In this document: one piece after another, positions 1 to 7,851 of the stretch
Numbering within the stretch: position 1 is the first letter of the stretch
Layout: each line of letters opens with the position of its first letter
Origin: Natroniella acetigena
Lineage (GTDB): Bacteria; Bacillota; Halanaerobiia; Halobacteroidales; Halobacteroidaceae
Length of the DNA: 52,675 bases
Assembly (NCBI RefSeq): GCF_023227745.1
Contig: NZ_JALKBX010000012.1
Coordinates: forward strand, 1 to 52,675
Direction: 5' to 3'
Notes under the pieces: generated by a model
Databases searched by the model: none
What the model was told of the DNA's origin: nothing
What the model saw: the letters and a program-made list of their open reading frames with translations, nothing else
Translations under genes and position numbers: made by a program

Positions 1-10
1 TTTAAGGTCT

Positions 11-45
11 TTAACTGTCAACCGTCAACTGTAAACTGTACACTG
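11..45. repeat. Heptamer array arm upstream of gatC
   Basis: Degenerate 7-bp repeats of the type CAACTGT / AAACTGT / ACACTGA lie directly before the gatC leader. This is the right-hand arm type seen before many genes in this window; its matching left arm would lie before the window start. Confidence 0.7.
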
Positions 46-75
46 ATATAAAGTGGCAAAGTGCCACTTTATATC
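45..75. promoter_or_regulatory. Perfect 13-bp inverted repeat in the gatC leader
   Basis: Positions 45-57 and 63-75 are perfect reverse complements around a 5-nt loop (AAAGT). No T-run follows, so it is not an intrinsic terminator. It lies about 50 nt before the gatC start and could be an operator or an mRNA 5' hairpin. Confidence 0.6.
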
Positions 76-126
76 AAATAAGTTTCACTTTGGAGTAATT
101 ATAATCAAGGAAGGGAGTGTTCGATA

Positions 127-414
127 ATGAAGATTGATCAAGAAACTGTAGAAAAGATTGCTCATTTAGCTCGCTTAGAAGTTAGTGAGGAAGAAAAAGA
201 AGTCTTTGCTAATCAGTTGAGTGATATTTTAGAGCATGCTGAAAAATTGAATGAACTTGATACAGAGAATGTAGAGCCAACGGCTCATGCATTACCAATC
301 AAGAATGTCTTTAGAAAAGATGAGATTAGAGAGTCATTAGAGAGGGAAGATGCATTAGTTAATGCTCCTGACAAAGATCAAGGTATGTTTAAGGTACCAC
401 AGATTGTGGAATAG
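127..414 (+). CDS. gatC: Asp-tRNA(Asn)/Glu-tRNA(Gln) amidotransferase subunit C
   Basis: 95 aa, the usual GatC length. The N-terminal IDQETVEKIAHLARLEVSEEE and the central PTAHALPIKNVFRKDE segment are typical of GatC, which clamps GatA to GatB in the cytosolic GatCAB complex that converts misacylated Glu-tRNA(Gln) or Asp-tRNA(Asn). A GGAAGGGAG ribosome-binding site lies 8-9 nt before the ATG. gatA and gatB follow on the same strand but are separated by spacers of about 250 and 190 bp rather than being tightly packed. Presence of GatCAB implies that the cell lacks GlnRS and/or AsnRS (family knowledge). Confidence 0.95.
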   Translation: MKIDQETVEKIAHLARLEVSEEEKEVFANQLSDILEHAEKLNELDTENVEPTAHALPIKNVFRKDEIRESLEREDALVNAPDKDQGMFKVPQIVE

Positions 415-664
415 TCATTGATGCAATTGATAATTGATAGTGGATATGGTTGTATGATTTTCACGAAAGGGCTGGTAAGACCTGTAGGGAAAATTGATAA
501 TTAAGAGCTTTAAGTTAAAAGTACTTATTTTTAAAGAGAGTTAAGGGTTTAGTAGTTTATGATATTTTTATTATTTTGGTATTTATCTTTTGAATTTAAC
601 TGTCAATTGTCAATCAATTGTCAATTTTAAACTGTACACTATTTATTTATAGGGAGGGGAAGAA
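415..664. repeat. Spacer gatC-gatA with inverted heptamer arms
   Basis: Left arm near 424-447 (ATTGATA-type units) and right arm near 598-645 (TGTCAAT / TGTAAAC-type units) are roughly complementary, so the spacer can fold as a long hairpin. Positions 440-489 hold, on the minus strand, a copy of a dispersed element with the signature CCTACAGG-TCTT ... CCTTTCGTGAAAATCAT ... TATCCAC. The gatA ribosome-binding site AGGGAGGGG ends the spacer. Confidence 0.65.
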
Positions 665-2125
665 ATGGAACTTTATCAATTAACTGCTCATCAACTTCAT
701 GAAAAGTTGGTGCAGCAGGAAATTAAGGCACAAGATATAGTAGAATCGGTTTATGAGCGGATTGCCGAAGTTGAAGATGATGTACAAGCTTATGTAACAC
801 TAACCAAAGAAGAAGCTTTAGAACAAGCTAAGCAAGTTGATCAAAAGATAGTTAATGGTGAAGAGGTTGGCCCGTTAGCAGGAATTCCGATTGCTTTTAA
901 GGATAATATGTCTACAAAAGGGATTGAAACTACTTGTTCATCACAGATCTTAGATGGTTATAAACCGCCTTATGATGCCACTGTCGTTAAGAAGTTAGCG
1001 GCTGAAGATGTTGTTATGAGTGGTAAGACAAATATGGATGAATTTGCGATGGGCTCTTCAACAGAGAACTCTGGAATCAAGACGACAAAGAATCCATGGA
1101 ATTTAGACTATGTTCCAGGTGGTTCAAGTGGAGGTTCTGCTGCTGCAGTTGCTGCTGGTGAGGCAACGATTGCTCTAGGCTCTGATACGGGGGGCTCTAT
1201 CCGCCAACCAGCATCTTTTTGTGGAATTGTAGGTATGAAGCCGACTTATGGCTTAGTATCACGTTTTGGGTTAGTAGCTTTTGCTTCATCTTTAGATCAG
1301 ATTGGCCCTTTTACGAGGGATATTAAAGATTGTGCATTGGCCCTAAATTACATAGCAGGTCATGATCAATATGACTCTACATCTGCCGATGTTGAAGTTC
1401 CAGATTATACTGCAAGCTTGAAGGAAGATGTCAAGGGAATGAAGATCGGTGTTCCAGTAGAATACTTTGGTGATGGAATCGATCAAGAGGTTAAAGAAGC
1501 AGTCTGGAATGCAATCCATAAATTAGAGGAGCTTGGAGCAGAGTATGAAGAGGTTTCTTTACCACATACTGATTATGCTTTATCTGCTTACTATTTGATT
1601 GCTCCTGCAGAGGCAAGTTCAAACTTGGCCCGTTATGATGGAGTACGTTATGGATATCGTAATGAGGAAGCTAATGGATTGGTTGAAATGTATAAGAAGA
1701 CAAGGCAAGATGGTTTTGGAGATGAAGTTAAGCGAAGAATTATGTTAGGGACTTATGCTTTAAGTTCAGGTTATTATGATGCTTATTACAAGAAAGCTCA
1801 ACAGGTGAGAACTTTAATTAAAGAGGACTTTGAAAAGGCATTTGAAGAGTATGATGTCTTAATTTCCCCAACTTCTCCAACGACTGCCTTTAAAGTTGGC
1901 GATAAATCAAATGATCCATTGCAGATGTATTTATCTGATATCTGTACTATTCCAATTAACCTAGCAGGTATTCCTGCTTTATCCATGCTCTGTGGTTTAG
2001 ATAATGAAGGATTACCAATTGGGTTACAGATTATTGGAGATCATTTTGCTGAAGAGAAGATATTACAGGTTGCTTATGCTTTTGAACAGGCAACTGAATT
2101 TCATAAAGAAAGACCGAATTTATAA
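665..2125 (+). CDS. gatA: GatA, amidase subunit of GatCAB
   Basis: 486 aa, the normal length for GatA. It hydrolyses glutamine and passes ammonia to GatB. The amidase-signature catalytic triad can be read directly: Lys79 (in GIPIAFKDN), cis-Ser154 (in PGGSSGGS) and nucleophile Ser178 (in [10 protein letters not shown]), the same numbering as the Staphylococcus aureus enzyme. The strong AGGGAGGGG ribosome-binding site sits 5 nt before the ATG. It works as a heterotrimer with the flanking gatC and gatB products. The protein shows no frameshift or missing catalytic residue. Confidence 0.97.
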   Translation: MELYQLTAHQLHEKLVQQEIKAQDIVESVYERIAEVEDDVQAYVTLTKEEALEQAKQVDQKIVNGEEVGPLAGIPIAFKDNMSTKGIETTCSSQILDGYKPPYDATVVKKLAAEDVVMSGKTNMDEFAMGSSTENSGIKTTKNPWNLDYVPGGSSGGSAAAVAAGEATIALGSDTGGSIRQPASFCGIVGMKPTYGLVSRFGLVAFASSLDQIGPFTRDIKDCALALNYIAGHDQYDSTSADVEVPDYTASLKEDVKGMKIGVPVEYFGDGIDQEVKEAVWNAIHKLEELGAEYEEVSLPHTDYALSAYYLIAPAEASSNLARYDGVRYGYRNEEANGLVEMYKKTRQDGFGDEVKRRIMLGTYALSSGYYDAYYKKAQQVRTLIKEDFEKAFEEYDVLISPTSPTTAFKVGDKSNDPLQMYLSDICTIPINLAGIPALSMLCGLDNEGLPIGLQIIGDHFAEEKILQVAYAFEQATEFHKERPNL

Positions 2126-2320
2126 TAAGCTGTGAGTAGTGAGTCATGAGTTGTGAGCAGAAAAACCAATCAAAAATACTAGAACTAAAAAAGCAGATAA
2201 GTACTATTTTTTAGATGTTTATTAACTATAGAAGATAAATTACGTAGGAGATTGGTTTATATTTTATAGCTCATAGCCCAAGACTCATAGCTGATAGCTA
2301 AATAAGCGGAGGTGTAATTG
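2126..2320. repeat. Spacer gatA-gatB with inverted heptamer arms
   Basis: Left arm 2130-2158 is built of TGTGAGT / AGTGAGT / CATGAGT units just after the gatA stop. Right arm 2265-2300 is built of CTCATAG / CTGATAG units just before the gatB ribosome-binding site. The units of the two arms are mutually complementary (TGAGT against ACTCA) but differ from those of neighbouring spacers. Confidence 0.65.
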
Positions 2321-3772
2321 ATGTTAGAAGATTATCAAATAACGATTGGATTAGAGGTTCATGCCCAGTTAGATACAAATACAAAGATATTCTGTGGCTG
2401 TAAGAATGAGTTTGGTGCTGAGCCGAATACTCATACTTGTCCAATCTGCTTAGGATTACCGGGAACATTACCTGTTTTAAATGAAAGGGCAGTAGAGTAT
2501 ATTATTAAAGCTGGACTTGCTTTAAATTGTGAAATAGGAACCTTTAGCAAGTTTGATCGGAAGAATTACTTTTATGCAGATCTACCTAAAGCTTATCAAA
2601 TTTCTCAATTTGATCTTCCATTTTGTAAAAAAGGAGAAGTTGTAGTTCAGCCTGAAGGTGAAGATGAAGAAGTAACTATAGGAATTACAAGGATTCACTT
2701 AGAAGAGGATGCAGGAAAGCTAACTCATGCTGGGGATATTGCACAGGCTAATTCCAGTTTAGTAGATTATAATCGTGTAGGAACTCCTTTGATTGAGATT
2801 GTAAGTGAACCAGATATCCATTCTCCTGCTCAAGCGATTGCTTATCTTAAAAAATTAAAGACAGTATTAGAATATATAGGAGTATCTGATTGTGAGATGT
2901 CTCAAGGTTCAATGCGGGCTGATGTAAATGTTTCTATAGCACCAATTGGAGCTAGTGAATTAGGTACTAGAACTGAACTTAAGAATATGAACTCCTTTAA
3001 AGCTATTGAGCGAGCTTTAATCTATGAGCCTAAGCGACAGAAGAAGGTATTAGAATCAGGAGGAGAGATTATTCAAGGGACATTGACTTGGGATGATGAA
3101 GCAGGGAAGACTATTCCAATGAGAACTAAAGAGGAAGCCCATGATTATCGTTACTTCCCAGAACCTGATTTAGTTCCTGTTATTGTTGATGAACAGTGGG
3201 TAGCTGAGATTAAAGATACTTTACCTGAATTACCAGATATACGCCAAAAGAGATATGTAGAAGAGTTAGAAATTCCAGCTTATGATGCAGGAGTACTTAC
3301 TGCTGATCGTGAAATGGCTGACTTCTTTGAAGCTGTTGTAGCAGATTATGATGATGCTAAAGCAGTCAGTAATTGGATGATGGGAGAGTTTTTAAGACTG
3401 CTTAATGAAGAGGAAGTATCAATTACAGAGGTTAAATTTACACCACAAGATTTAGCTAAGATGTTACAGATGATGGATGATGGTACTATCTCAAGCAAGA
3501 TTGCTAAAACAGTATTTGAAGAGATGTTTATTACTGGTAAAGATCCAGATACAATAGTAGAAGAGAAGGGTTTAAAACAGATCAGTGATTCAAGTGAGTT
3601 AGAAGGAATAATTGAACAAGTACTAGCCGATAATCAATCAGCAGTAGAAGATTATAATGATGGTAACAAAAATGTAATTGGTTTTCTAGTGGGCCAAACA
3701 ATGCAAGCTACTAAGGGGAAAGCGAATCCACAATTAGTTAATCAAATTTTAAGAGAGAAATTAGAAGAATAA
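2321..3772 (+). CDS. gatB: GatB, tRNA-amidating subunit of GatCAB
   Basis: 483 aa. GatB phosphorylates the misacylated carboxylate with ATP and amidates it with ammonia from GatA. Landmarks are the N-terminal YQITIGLEVHAQL, the zinc-type cysteines in FCGC ... CPICLGLPG, the conserved LEEDAGKL and SQGSMRADVNVS segments, and the C-terminal YqeY-like helical domain ending NPQLVNQILREKL. ATG at 2321 lies 6 nt after GGAGGTG and is preferred over the in-frame TTG three bases upstream. A strong terminator follows, closing the gat unit. Confidence 0.96.
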   Translation: MLEDYQITIGLEVHAQLDTNTKIFCGCKNEFGAEPNTHTCPICLGLPGTLPVLNERAVEYIIKAGLALNCEIGTFSKFDRKNYFYADLPKAYQISQFDLPFCKKGEVVVQPEGEDEEVTIGITRIHLEEDAGKLTHAGDIAQANSSLVDYNRVGTPLIEIVSEPDIHSPAQAIAYLKKLKTVLEYIGVSDCEMSQGSMRADVNVSIAPIGASELGTRTELKNMNSFKAIERALIYEPKRQKKVLESGGEIIQGTLTWDDEAGKTIPMRTKEEAHDYRYFPEPDLVPVIVDEQWVAEIKDTLPELPDIRQKRYVEELEIPAYDAGVLTADREMADFFEAVVADYDDAKAVSNWMMGEFLRLLNEEEVSITEVKFTPQDLAKMLQMMDDGTISSKIAKTVFEEMFITGKDPDTIVEEKGLKQISDSSELEGIIEQVLADNQSAVEDYNDGNKNVIGFLVGQTMQATKGKANPQLVNQILREKLEE

Positions 3773-3773
3773 T

Positions 3774-3807
3774 AAAAAACCTTAGCCATTAATGGCTAAG
3801 GTTTTTT
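3774..3807 (+). terminator. Intrinsic terminator after gatB
   Basis: The perfect hairpin CCTTAGCCAT / ATGGCTAAGG is flanked by an A-run upstream and seven T's downstream, so it can work in both directions. It separates the gat genes from the antiporter operon. Confidence 0.93.
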
Positions 3808-3847
3808 ATTATTCACTAGAAAAGGAGACTTTAGAGGAGCAGGTTTC

Positions 3848-3876
3848 TTGCAAAGAAGTGTGAAAAGTGATAAAAT
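3848..3876 (+). promoter_or_regulatory. Candidate sigma-A promoter of the Mrp operon
   Basis: TTGCAA (3848-3853), a 17-bp spacer and TAAAAT (3871-3876), about 60 nt before the first antiporter gene and downstream of the gatB terminator. Confidence 0.5.
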
Positions 3877-3937
3877 TAATCTGATGAAATGTAGTAAAAA
3901 TAATTTGACTATTTGTAAAGGAGGAAAGGAGGATTCA

Positions 3938-4483
3938 ATGAACAGTTTAAAAGATTTATTAGGTATGTTTAAGTTGCGTGCTGTAGAAGATATATTCACT
4001 GTTATTCTATTATACATCACATGGATTATTTTATCTGGTGATATATCTTTAAGTGCATTGCTATTAGGTTTTATAGTATCCTATGTAGCGGTGTTGCTCA
4101 TTCACAGTTGTTTTACACGACATGTATCTAAAAATATTATTGTTAGGTTATATTATTTCATTTTGTTTGCCATTACATTAGTGAAAGAGGTAATTATTTC
4201 CAGTATTACAGTAGCTAGGTTAGCTCTTCAGCCAAAGCTTTCTTTTAAACCGACTATTGAGAAGGTACCTACAATTGTAGAAGAGGAGAATAAGCTAGTT
4301 ACAATGACTATCTTAGGGAATTCTATTACCCTAACCCCTGGAACATTGACTATTGAACTTGATCCAAGTGAAAAAGTATTTTATATTCACTCTTTAGATG
4401 CTATTGAAGCTGAAGATAAGGATGATTTGAGAGAAAAAATGTTTGGTAGTCTAGAGACGGCTATTAGGAGGGCATTTAAATGA
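3938..4483 (+). CDS. mnhE: Mrp/Mnh-type Na+/H+ antiporter subunit E
   Basis: 181 aa with N-terminal membrane segments (VILLYITWIILSGDI, then ALLLGFIVSYVAVLLI and LYYFILFAITLVKEVIISS) and a soluble C-terminal part with the conserved LGNSITLTPGTLTIELD motif of MnhE. The ATG at 3938, 5 nt after AAAGGAGG, is chosen over a longer frame that would begin with TTG at 3848 inside the promoter region. It is the first gene of the operon and overlaps the next gene by the ATGA at 4480. MnhE is a small non-transporting membrane subunit of the Mrp complex. Confidence 0.92.
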   Translation: MNSLKDLLGMFKLRAVEDIFTVILLYITWIILSGDISLSALLLGFIVSYVAVLLIHSCFTRHVSKNIIVRLYYFILFAITLVKEVIISSITVARLALQPKLSFKPTIEKVPTIVEEENKLVTMTILGNSITLTPGTLTIELDPSEKVFYIHSLDAIEAEDKDDLREKMFGSLETAIRRAFK

Positions 4484-4743
4484 TTGAAGTAGTGATGTTA
4501 GTAATTTTAATTTCTGCTGTAGCGATCTTTTATCGGTTAGTAAAAGGGCCAACCGTTTTTGATAGAATTGCTGCTGCGGATGCCATAGGAGCTATGTTTT
4601 TGTCAATTTTAGTCTTATTAAGTCTTTATTTTGAACGTTCAGTATTTGTTGATGTTGCATTTATATTTGGTTTGTTGCTCTTTATTGAGGTACTAATTAT
4701 GGCTAAATATTTCGAAGAGAAAAAGGGAGGGAAGAGAAATTAG
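4480..4743 (+). CDS. mnhF: Mrp/Mnh antiporter subunit F
   Basis: 87 aa with three predicted membrane helices and the family signature RLVKGPTVFDRIAAADAIG. It starts at the ATGA overlap with mnhE, which indicates translational coupling. A small integral subunit of the Mrp-type cation/proton antiporter. Confidence 0.92.
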   Translation: MIEVVMLVILISAVAIFYRLVKGPTVFDRIAAADAIGAMFLSILVLLSLYFERSVFVDVAFIFGLLLFIEVLIMAKYFEEKKGGKRN

Positions 4744-5092
4744 TTCATTAATTCAGTTACTAAGTAATCTTCTCATTATTGTTGGAACATTCTTTTTTGT
4801 TATAACAGCAATAGCCATGCTGAGGTTTCCGGATTTTTATACCAGATTACATGCTAGTTCTAAATGTTTAACTGGTGGTGCTTTATTTATGTTAGTTGGC
4901 TTAGCTGGTTTGATGTTTTTAGAAGGGAGAACTTTTGATTCATTTAAATTACTATTATTATCTGCTTTCTTAGTCTTAACTAATCCGGCTACATCTCATG
5001 CTATTGCTCGAGCAGCTCATAAAGTGGGACTTAATCCTAAAGAAGTGGTTAAGGATGAGCTGAGAGAAATGGAAATGGGTGATAAGCTATGA
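4739..5092 (+). CDS. mnhG: Mrp/Mnh antiporter subunit G, probable ATT start
   Basis: 117 aa if started at the ATT codon at 4739. The first ATG in this frame (4817) would delete the N-terminal membrane helix, which reads SLIQLLSNLLIIVGTFFFV, and leave only 91 aa; MnhG proteins are about 110-120 aa. The upstream frame is open, contains that helix, and a GGGAGG ribosome-binding site ends 8 nt before ATT4739. No ATG, GTG or TTG exists between that site and 4817. The conserved core AMLRFPDFYTRLHASSKC is intact. The gene overlaps the mnhF stop and, by ATGA at 5089, the next gene. Confidence 0.85.
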   Translation: MSSLIQLLSNLLIIVGTFFFVITAIAMLRFPDFYTRLHASSKCLTGGALFMLVGLAGLMFLEGRTFDSFKLLLLSAFLVLTNPATSHAIARAAHKVGLNPKEVVKDELREMEMGDKL

Positions 5093-5328
5093 TAGAAATT
5101 ATCTATAATTTGCTATTAGTATTTATGGTTATATCTGCCGCATATGCGTTATTTACACATAATTTATTAAATTCGATTATTGCTTTATCTATCTTTAGTG
5201 GTAATTTAATAGTTTTATTTATAATTTTACAAGCACCTGATGTTGCTTTAGTAGAAGTGATAGTTTCTAGTGGCATTAGTACAGGATTTTTTATAGTAAC
5301 GATCAATAAGTTGGAGGGGATTGAATGA
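5089..5328 (+). CDS. MbhD-like (MrpA C-terminal-type) antiporter subunit
   Basis: 79 aa, three predicted membrane helices, with the ALFTHNLLNSIIALSIFSGN and APDVALVEVIVSSG motifs of the DUF4040/MbhD family. In classical Mrp operons this segment is the C-terminal part of the large MrpA subunit; here it is a separate gene, as in the Mbh/Mbx-related Mrp operons of Thermotogales and archaea. ATGA overlaps on both sides (5089 and 5325) show tight coupling. Confidence 0.85.
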   Translation: MIEIIYNLLLVFMVISAAYALFTHNLLNSIIALSIFSGNLIVLFIILQAPDVALVEVIVSSGISTGFFIVTINKLEGIE

Positions 5329-6014
5329 GAAAGTTTGCTAGTTTGGTTGTAGTAGTAATACTGAGTAGCTTGTTAATGATGACTTTCTTAAGTTTATCAA
5401 CTGCAGATTATGAATTAAGTGAACATTATATCAATTATGGAGTTGAGGAAACAAAAGCACTTAATTTAGTAACGGCTATTTTATTTGATTATCGTGCTTT
5501 TGATACCTTAGGAGAAGCAACAGTTGTTTTTGCCGTAGCTTCAACCATTGCGTTTTTAGTTCCTAAGCGAACTGCAAGTATGATTTCAGCTCGATTTTCT
5601 ATAATTATGCAGCAGACTACCAGTTTAGTAATTCCTTTTTTATTCATAATTGGAGCTTATATAATCGCTTATGGACATATTTCACCAGGTGGTGGTTTTG
5701 CTGGTGGTGTAATTTTAGCGGTAATTACAATCTTAATTACGGTTACCTTTGGAATTAGGTATTCAGATAGACAGGTTAGATCGAGGATTAAATCTTTCAT
5801 GGAAAGTTTTGGTGCGATGGGTTTTGTACTACTTGGGTTGCTCGGGATGGCGCTGGGAGGAAATTTCTTAGCTAACGCTAACTCACATTTTAATTTAGGA
5901 GTTCCTGGCGATCTAATCAGTTCAGGAATTATACCTCATCTTAACGTAATGACTGGCCTGAAAGTAGCAGCTGGTTTGTCAATTATGTTTAATAGTTTGA
6001 TAAAGGAGGAGTAA
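5325..6014 (+). CDS. mnhB: MbhE-MnhB fused antiporter subunit
   Basis: 229 aa with two parts. Residues 1-85 resemble MbhE: an N-terminal helix, then ETKALNLVTAILFDYRAFDT and LGEATVVFAVASTIAFLV. Residues 95-229 are an MnhB domain with the typical TSLVIPFLFIIGAYIIAYG-HISPGGGFAGGV motif. MbhE is normally the last segment of MrpA or a separate gene, so the arrangement looks like a fusion. Overlaps the preceding gene by ATGA. Confidence 0.87.
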   Translation: MRKFASLVVVVILSSLLMMTFLSLSTADYELSEHYINYGVEETKALNLVTAILFDYRAFDTLGEATVVFAVASTIAFLVPKRTASMISARFSIIMQQTTSLVIPFLFIIGAYIIAYGHISPGGGFAGGVILAVITILITVTFGIRYSDRQVRSRIKSFMESFGAMGFVLLGLLGMALGGNFLANANSHFNLGVPGDLISSGIIPHLNVMTGLKVAAGLSIMFNSLIKEE

Positions 6015-6015
6015 A

Positions 6016-6360
6016 GTGGAAACGACATTTCTAGCAATTGCAGTATTGTTTGGATTGGGATTATATATAATTTTAACCCATCAAAACTTAATTAAGATTG
6101 CGATGGGAATTGGTGTAATGGAATCAGCAATAATTTTATTGTTCATCATTTTCAGCTATCGACCAGGTGGAACTGCTCCAATTTTGGATGCTGATGCTCA
6201 AGCTTATGATTTGATTGTTGATCCTATTCCACAGGCATTATCTTTGACAGCTATTGTAATTGGAGCTGCTACAACAGCGTTGATGTTAGCTTTAATAATC
6301 AAAATTTACAATAGATACAATACATTATATATTGATGAAATCAAAAAATTAAAAGGCTAA
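6016..6360 (+). CDS. mnhC: Mrp/Mnh antiporter subunit C (NuoK-like)
   Basis: 114 aa, three predicted helices, GTG start at 6016 with AAAGGAGG six nt upstream. It matches the NuoK-like MnhC family, including GLYIILTHQNLIKIAMGIGV, DPIPQALSLTAIVIGAA and TALMLALIIKIY. In complex I NuoK carries part of a proton path. One base separates it from the preceding stop. Confidence 0.93.
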   Translation: METTFLAIAVLFGLGLYIILTHQNLIKIAMGIGVMESAIILLFIIFSYRPGGTAPILDADAQAYDLIVDPIPQALSLTAIVIGAATTALMLALIIKIYNRYNTLYIDEIKKLKG

Positions 6361-6385
6361 GAATATATTGGATAGGGGGTAAAAA

Positions 6386-7846
6386 ATGGATACACCTGTA
6401 TTGTTAATAGCGTTACCACTTCTTACTGCATTCAGTTTAGGAATCATTAAAATATTCAGTAAGAAAATGGTAAAGGTTGTTACTGTTATAAGTGCTACTG
6501 TTCATTTAGCGTTAATAATGAGTGTAGTAAGGGAAGCGATGCAAAGACCAATCGTTTATCATTTAGGTGATTGGGATAATTTGTTAGGGATCTCATTAGT
6601 TATAGATTCTTTTTCAGCAATGATGGCTTTATTAATTGGAGTTTTGGCGTATGCTGTAATAATTTACTCTTTAGTTTATGTTGATTTTCATGAATTGAAA
6701 TACTATGTCTTATCCTTCTTATTGATTGCTGGAGTAATGGGGATGTCATTAACTGGAGATTTATTTAACTTATATGTCTTTTTTGAAATTGTTTCTATTA
6801 CTTCTTATGCCTTAGTTGCTATCAAAGAAGAGAAAGCAAGTTTTGAAGGGGCATTTAAGTACTTAGTAATGGGGATGTTGAGTGGAGCTTTTGTACTATT
6901 GGCTATTATCTTGACTTATCAAGTAACAGGAGCTTTGAATTTTGCTCAAGTTGCAGCTAACTTTGGAGATGCACCTATGTTAGTTAGGCAGACCATCTTT
7001 GTCTTCTTCTTGATCGGCTTTGGGACAAAGTTCTGTTTAGTTCCCTTACATGCTTGGTTACCAGATGTTTATTGTGGTGCTCCAGCCAGCTTTAATGCTT
7101 TGTCGTCTGGATTAGTAATCAAAGCATCTTTATACGCGTTTATTAGAATTGTTTATTTGTTGTTTGGAATGACTACAGGGATCAGTCAAGTTATGATTTA
7201 TTGGGGTGTGCTTACATTCTTAGTAGCCCATATATTGGCTTATCAACAAGAAAGCTTAAAGCGGTTATTAGGTTATTCAAGTATTGCTCAGATAGGTTAT
7301 ATCATGTTGGCAATTGGCTTAGGAACAGAAAGTGGGATTATAGCAGGAAGTTATCATTTATTTAATGATGGCTTAATGAAGGCAACACTCTTTTTAGGGG
7401 TTGGGATCTTCAGCTATACTGTTGGTGCTTCTAAAATAGATGATTTAAAAGGGTTAGGTTTTTCTATGCCTAAAGTTTCTTTTGCTGTTGTAATTGCAAC
7501 TTTAGCAATTATTGGATTACCACCTTTTAATGGCTTTATTAGTAAATGGTTGATTTTACAAGCGGCTTGGGAAACAGAGTATATAGTTGCAGCTTTCTTT
7601 GTTCCAATTGGTAGTTTATTATCTTTAGGTTATTATTTGAAGGTGATTAAGGCATTATATTCAAGAGCAGAAGGAGAACTAGAAGTAAAGCCGATCGATT
7701 GGAAATTAAGAGTACCGACTTATGTATTATCTGCTGCTTGTTTAGTAATGGGGATTATCCCCAATCTATCACTTGCATTAATTACAAATATCCCGAAATT
7801 CTTACTAGATAGCAGTAACTATATTAATCTTTTATTAGGGAGGTAA
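6386..7846 (+). CDS. mnhD: Mrp/Mnh antiporter subunit D, NuoN/M-like ion-conducting subunit
   Basis: 486 aa and about 14 predicted membrane helices. Proton_antipo_M family landmarks are visible: LTGDLFNLYVFFEI with the conserved Glu, KFCLVPLHAWLPDVYCGAP, and the lysine/histidine helices SSIAQIGYIMLAIG and YHLFNDGLMKATLF. It is one of two large ion-translocating subunits in this operon. RBS GGGGG lies before ATG 6386. Confidence 0.93.
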   Translation: MDTPVLLIALPLLTAFSLGIIKIFSKKMVKVVTVISATVHLALIMSVVREAMQRPIVYHLGDWDNLLGISLVIDSFSAMMALLIGVLAYAVIIYSLVYVDFHELKYYVLSFLLIAGVMGMSLTGDLFNLYVFFEIVSITSYALVAIKEEKASFEGAFKYLVMGMLSGAFVLLAIILTYQVTGALNFAQVAANFGDAPMLVRQTIFVFFLIGFGTKFCLVPLHAWLPDVYCGAPASFNALSSGLVIKASLYAFIRIVYLLFGMTTGISQVMIYWGVLTFLVAHILAYQQESLKRLLGYSSIAQIGYIMLAIGLGTESGIIAGSYHLFNDGLMKATLFLGVGIFSYTVGASKIDDLKGLGFSMPKVSFAVVIATLAIIGLPPFNGFISKWLILQAAWETEYIVAAFFVPIGSLLSLGYYLKVIKALYSRAEGELEVKPIDWKLRVPTYVLSAACLVMGIIPNLSLALITNIPKFLLDSSNYINLLLGR

Positions 7847-7851
7847 ATTAA

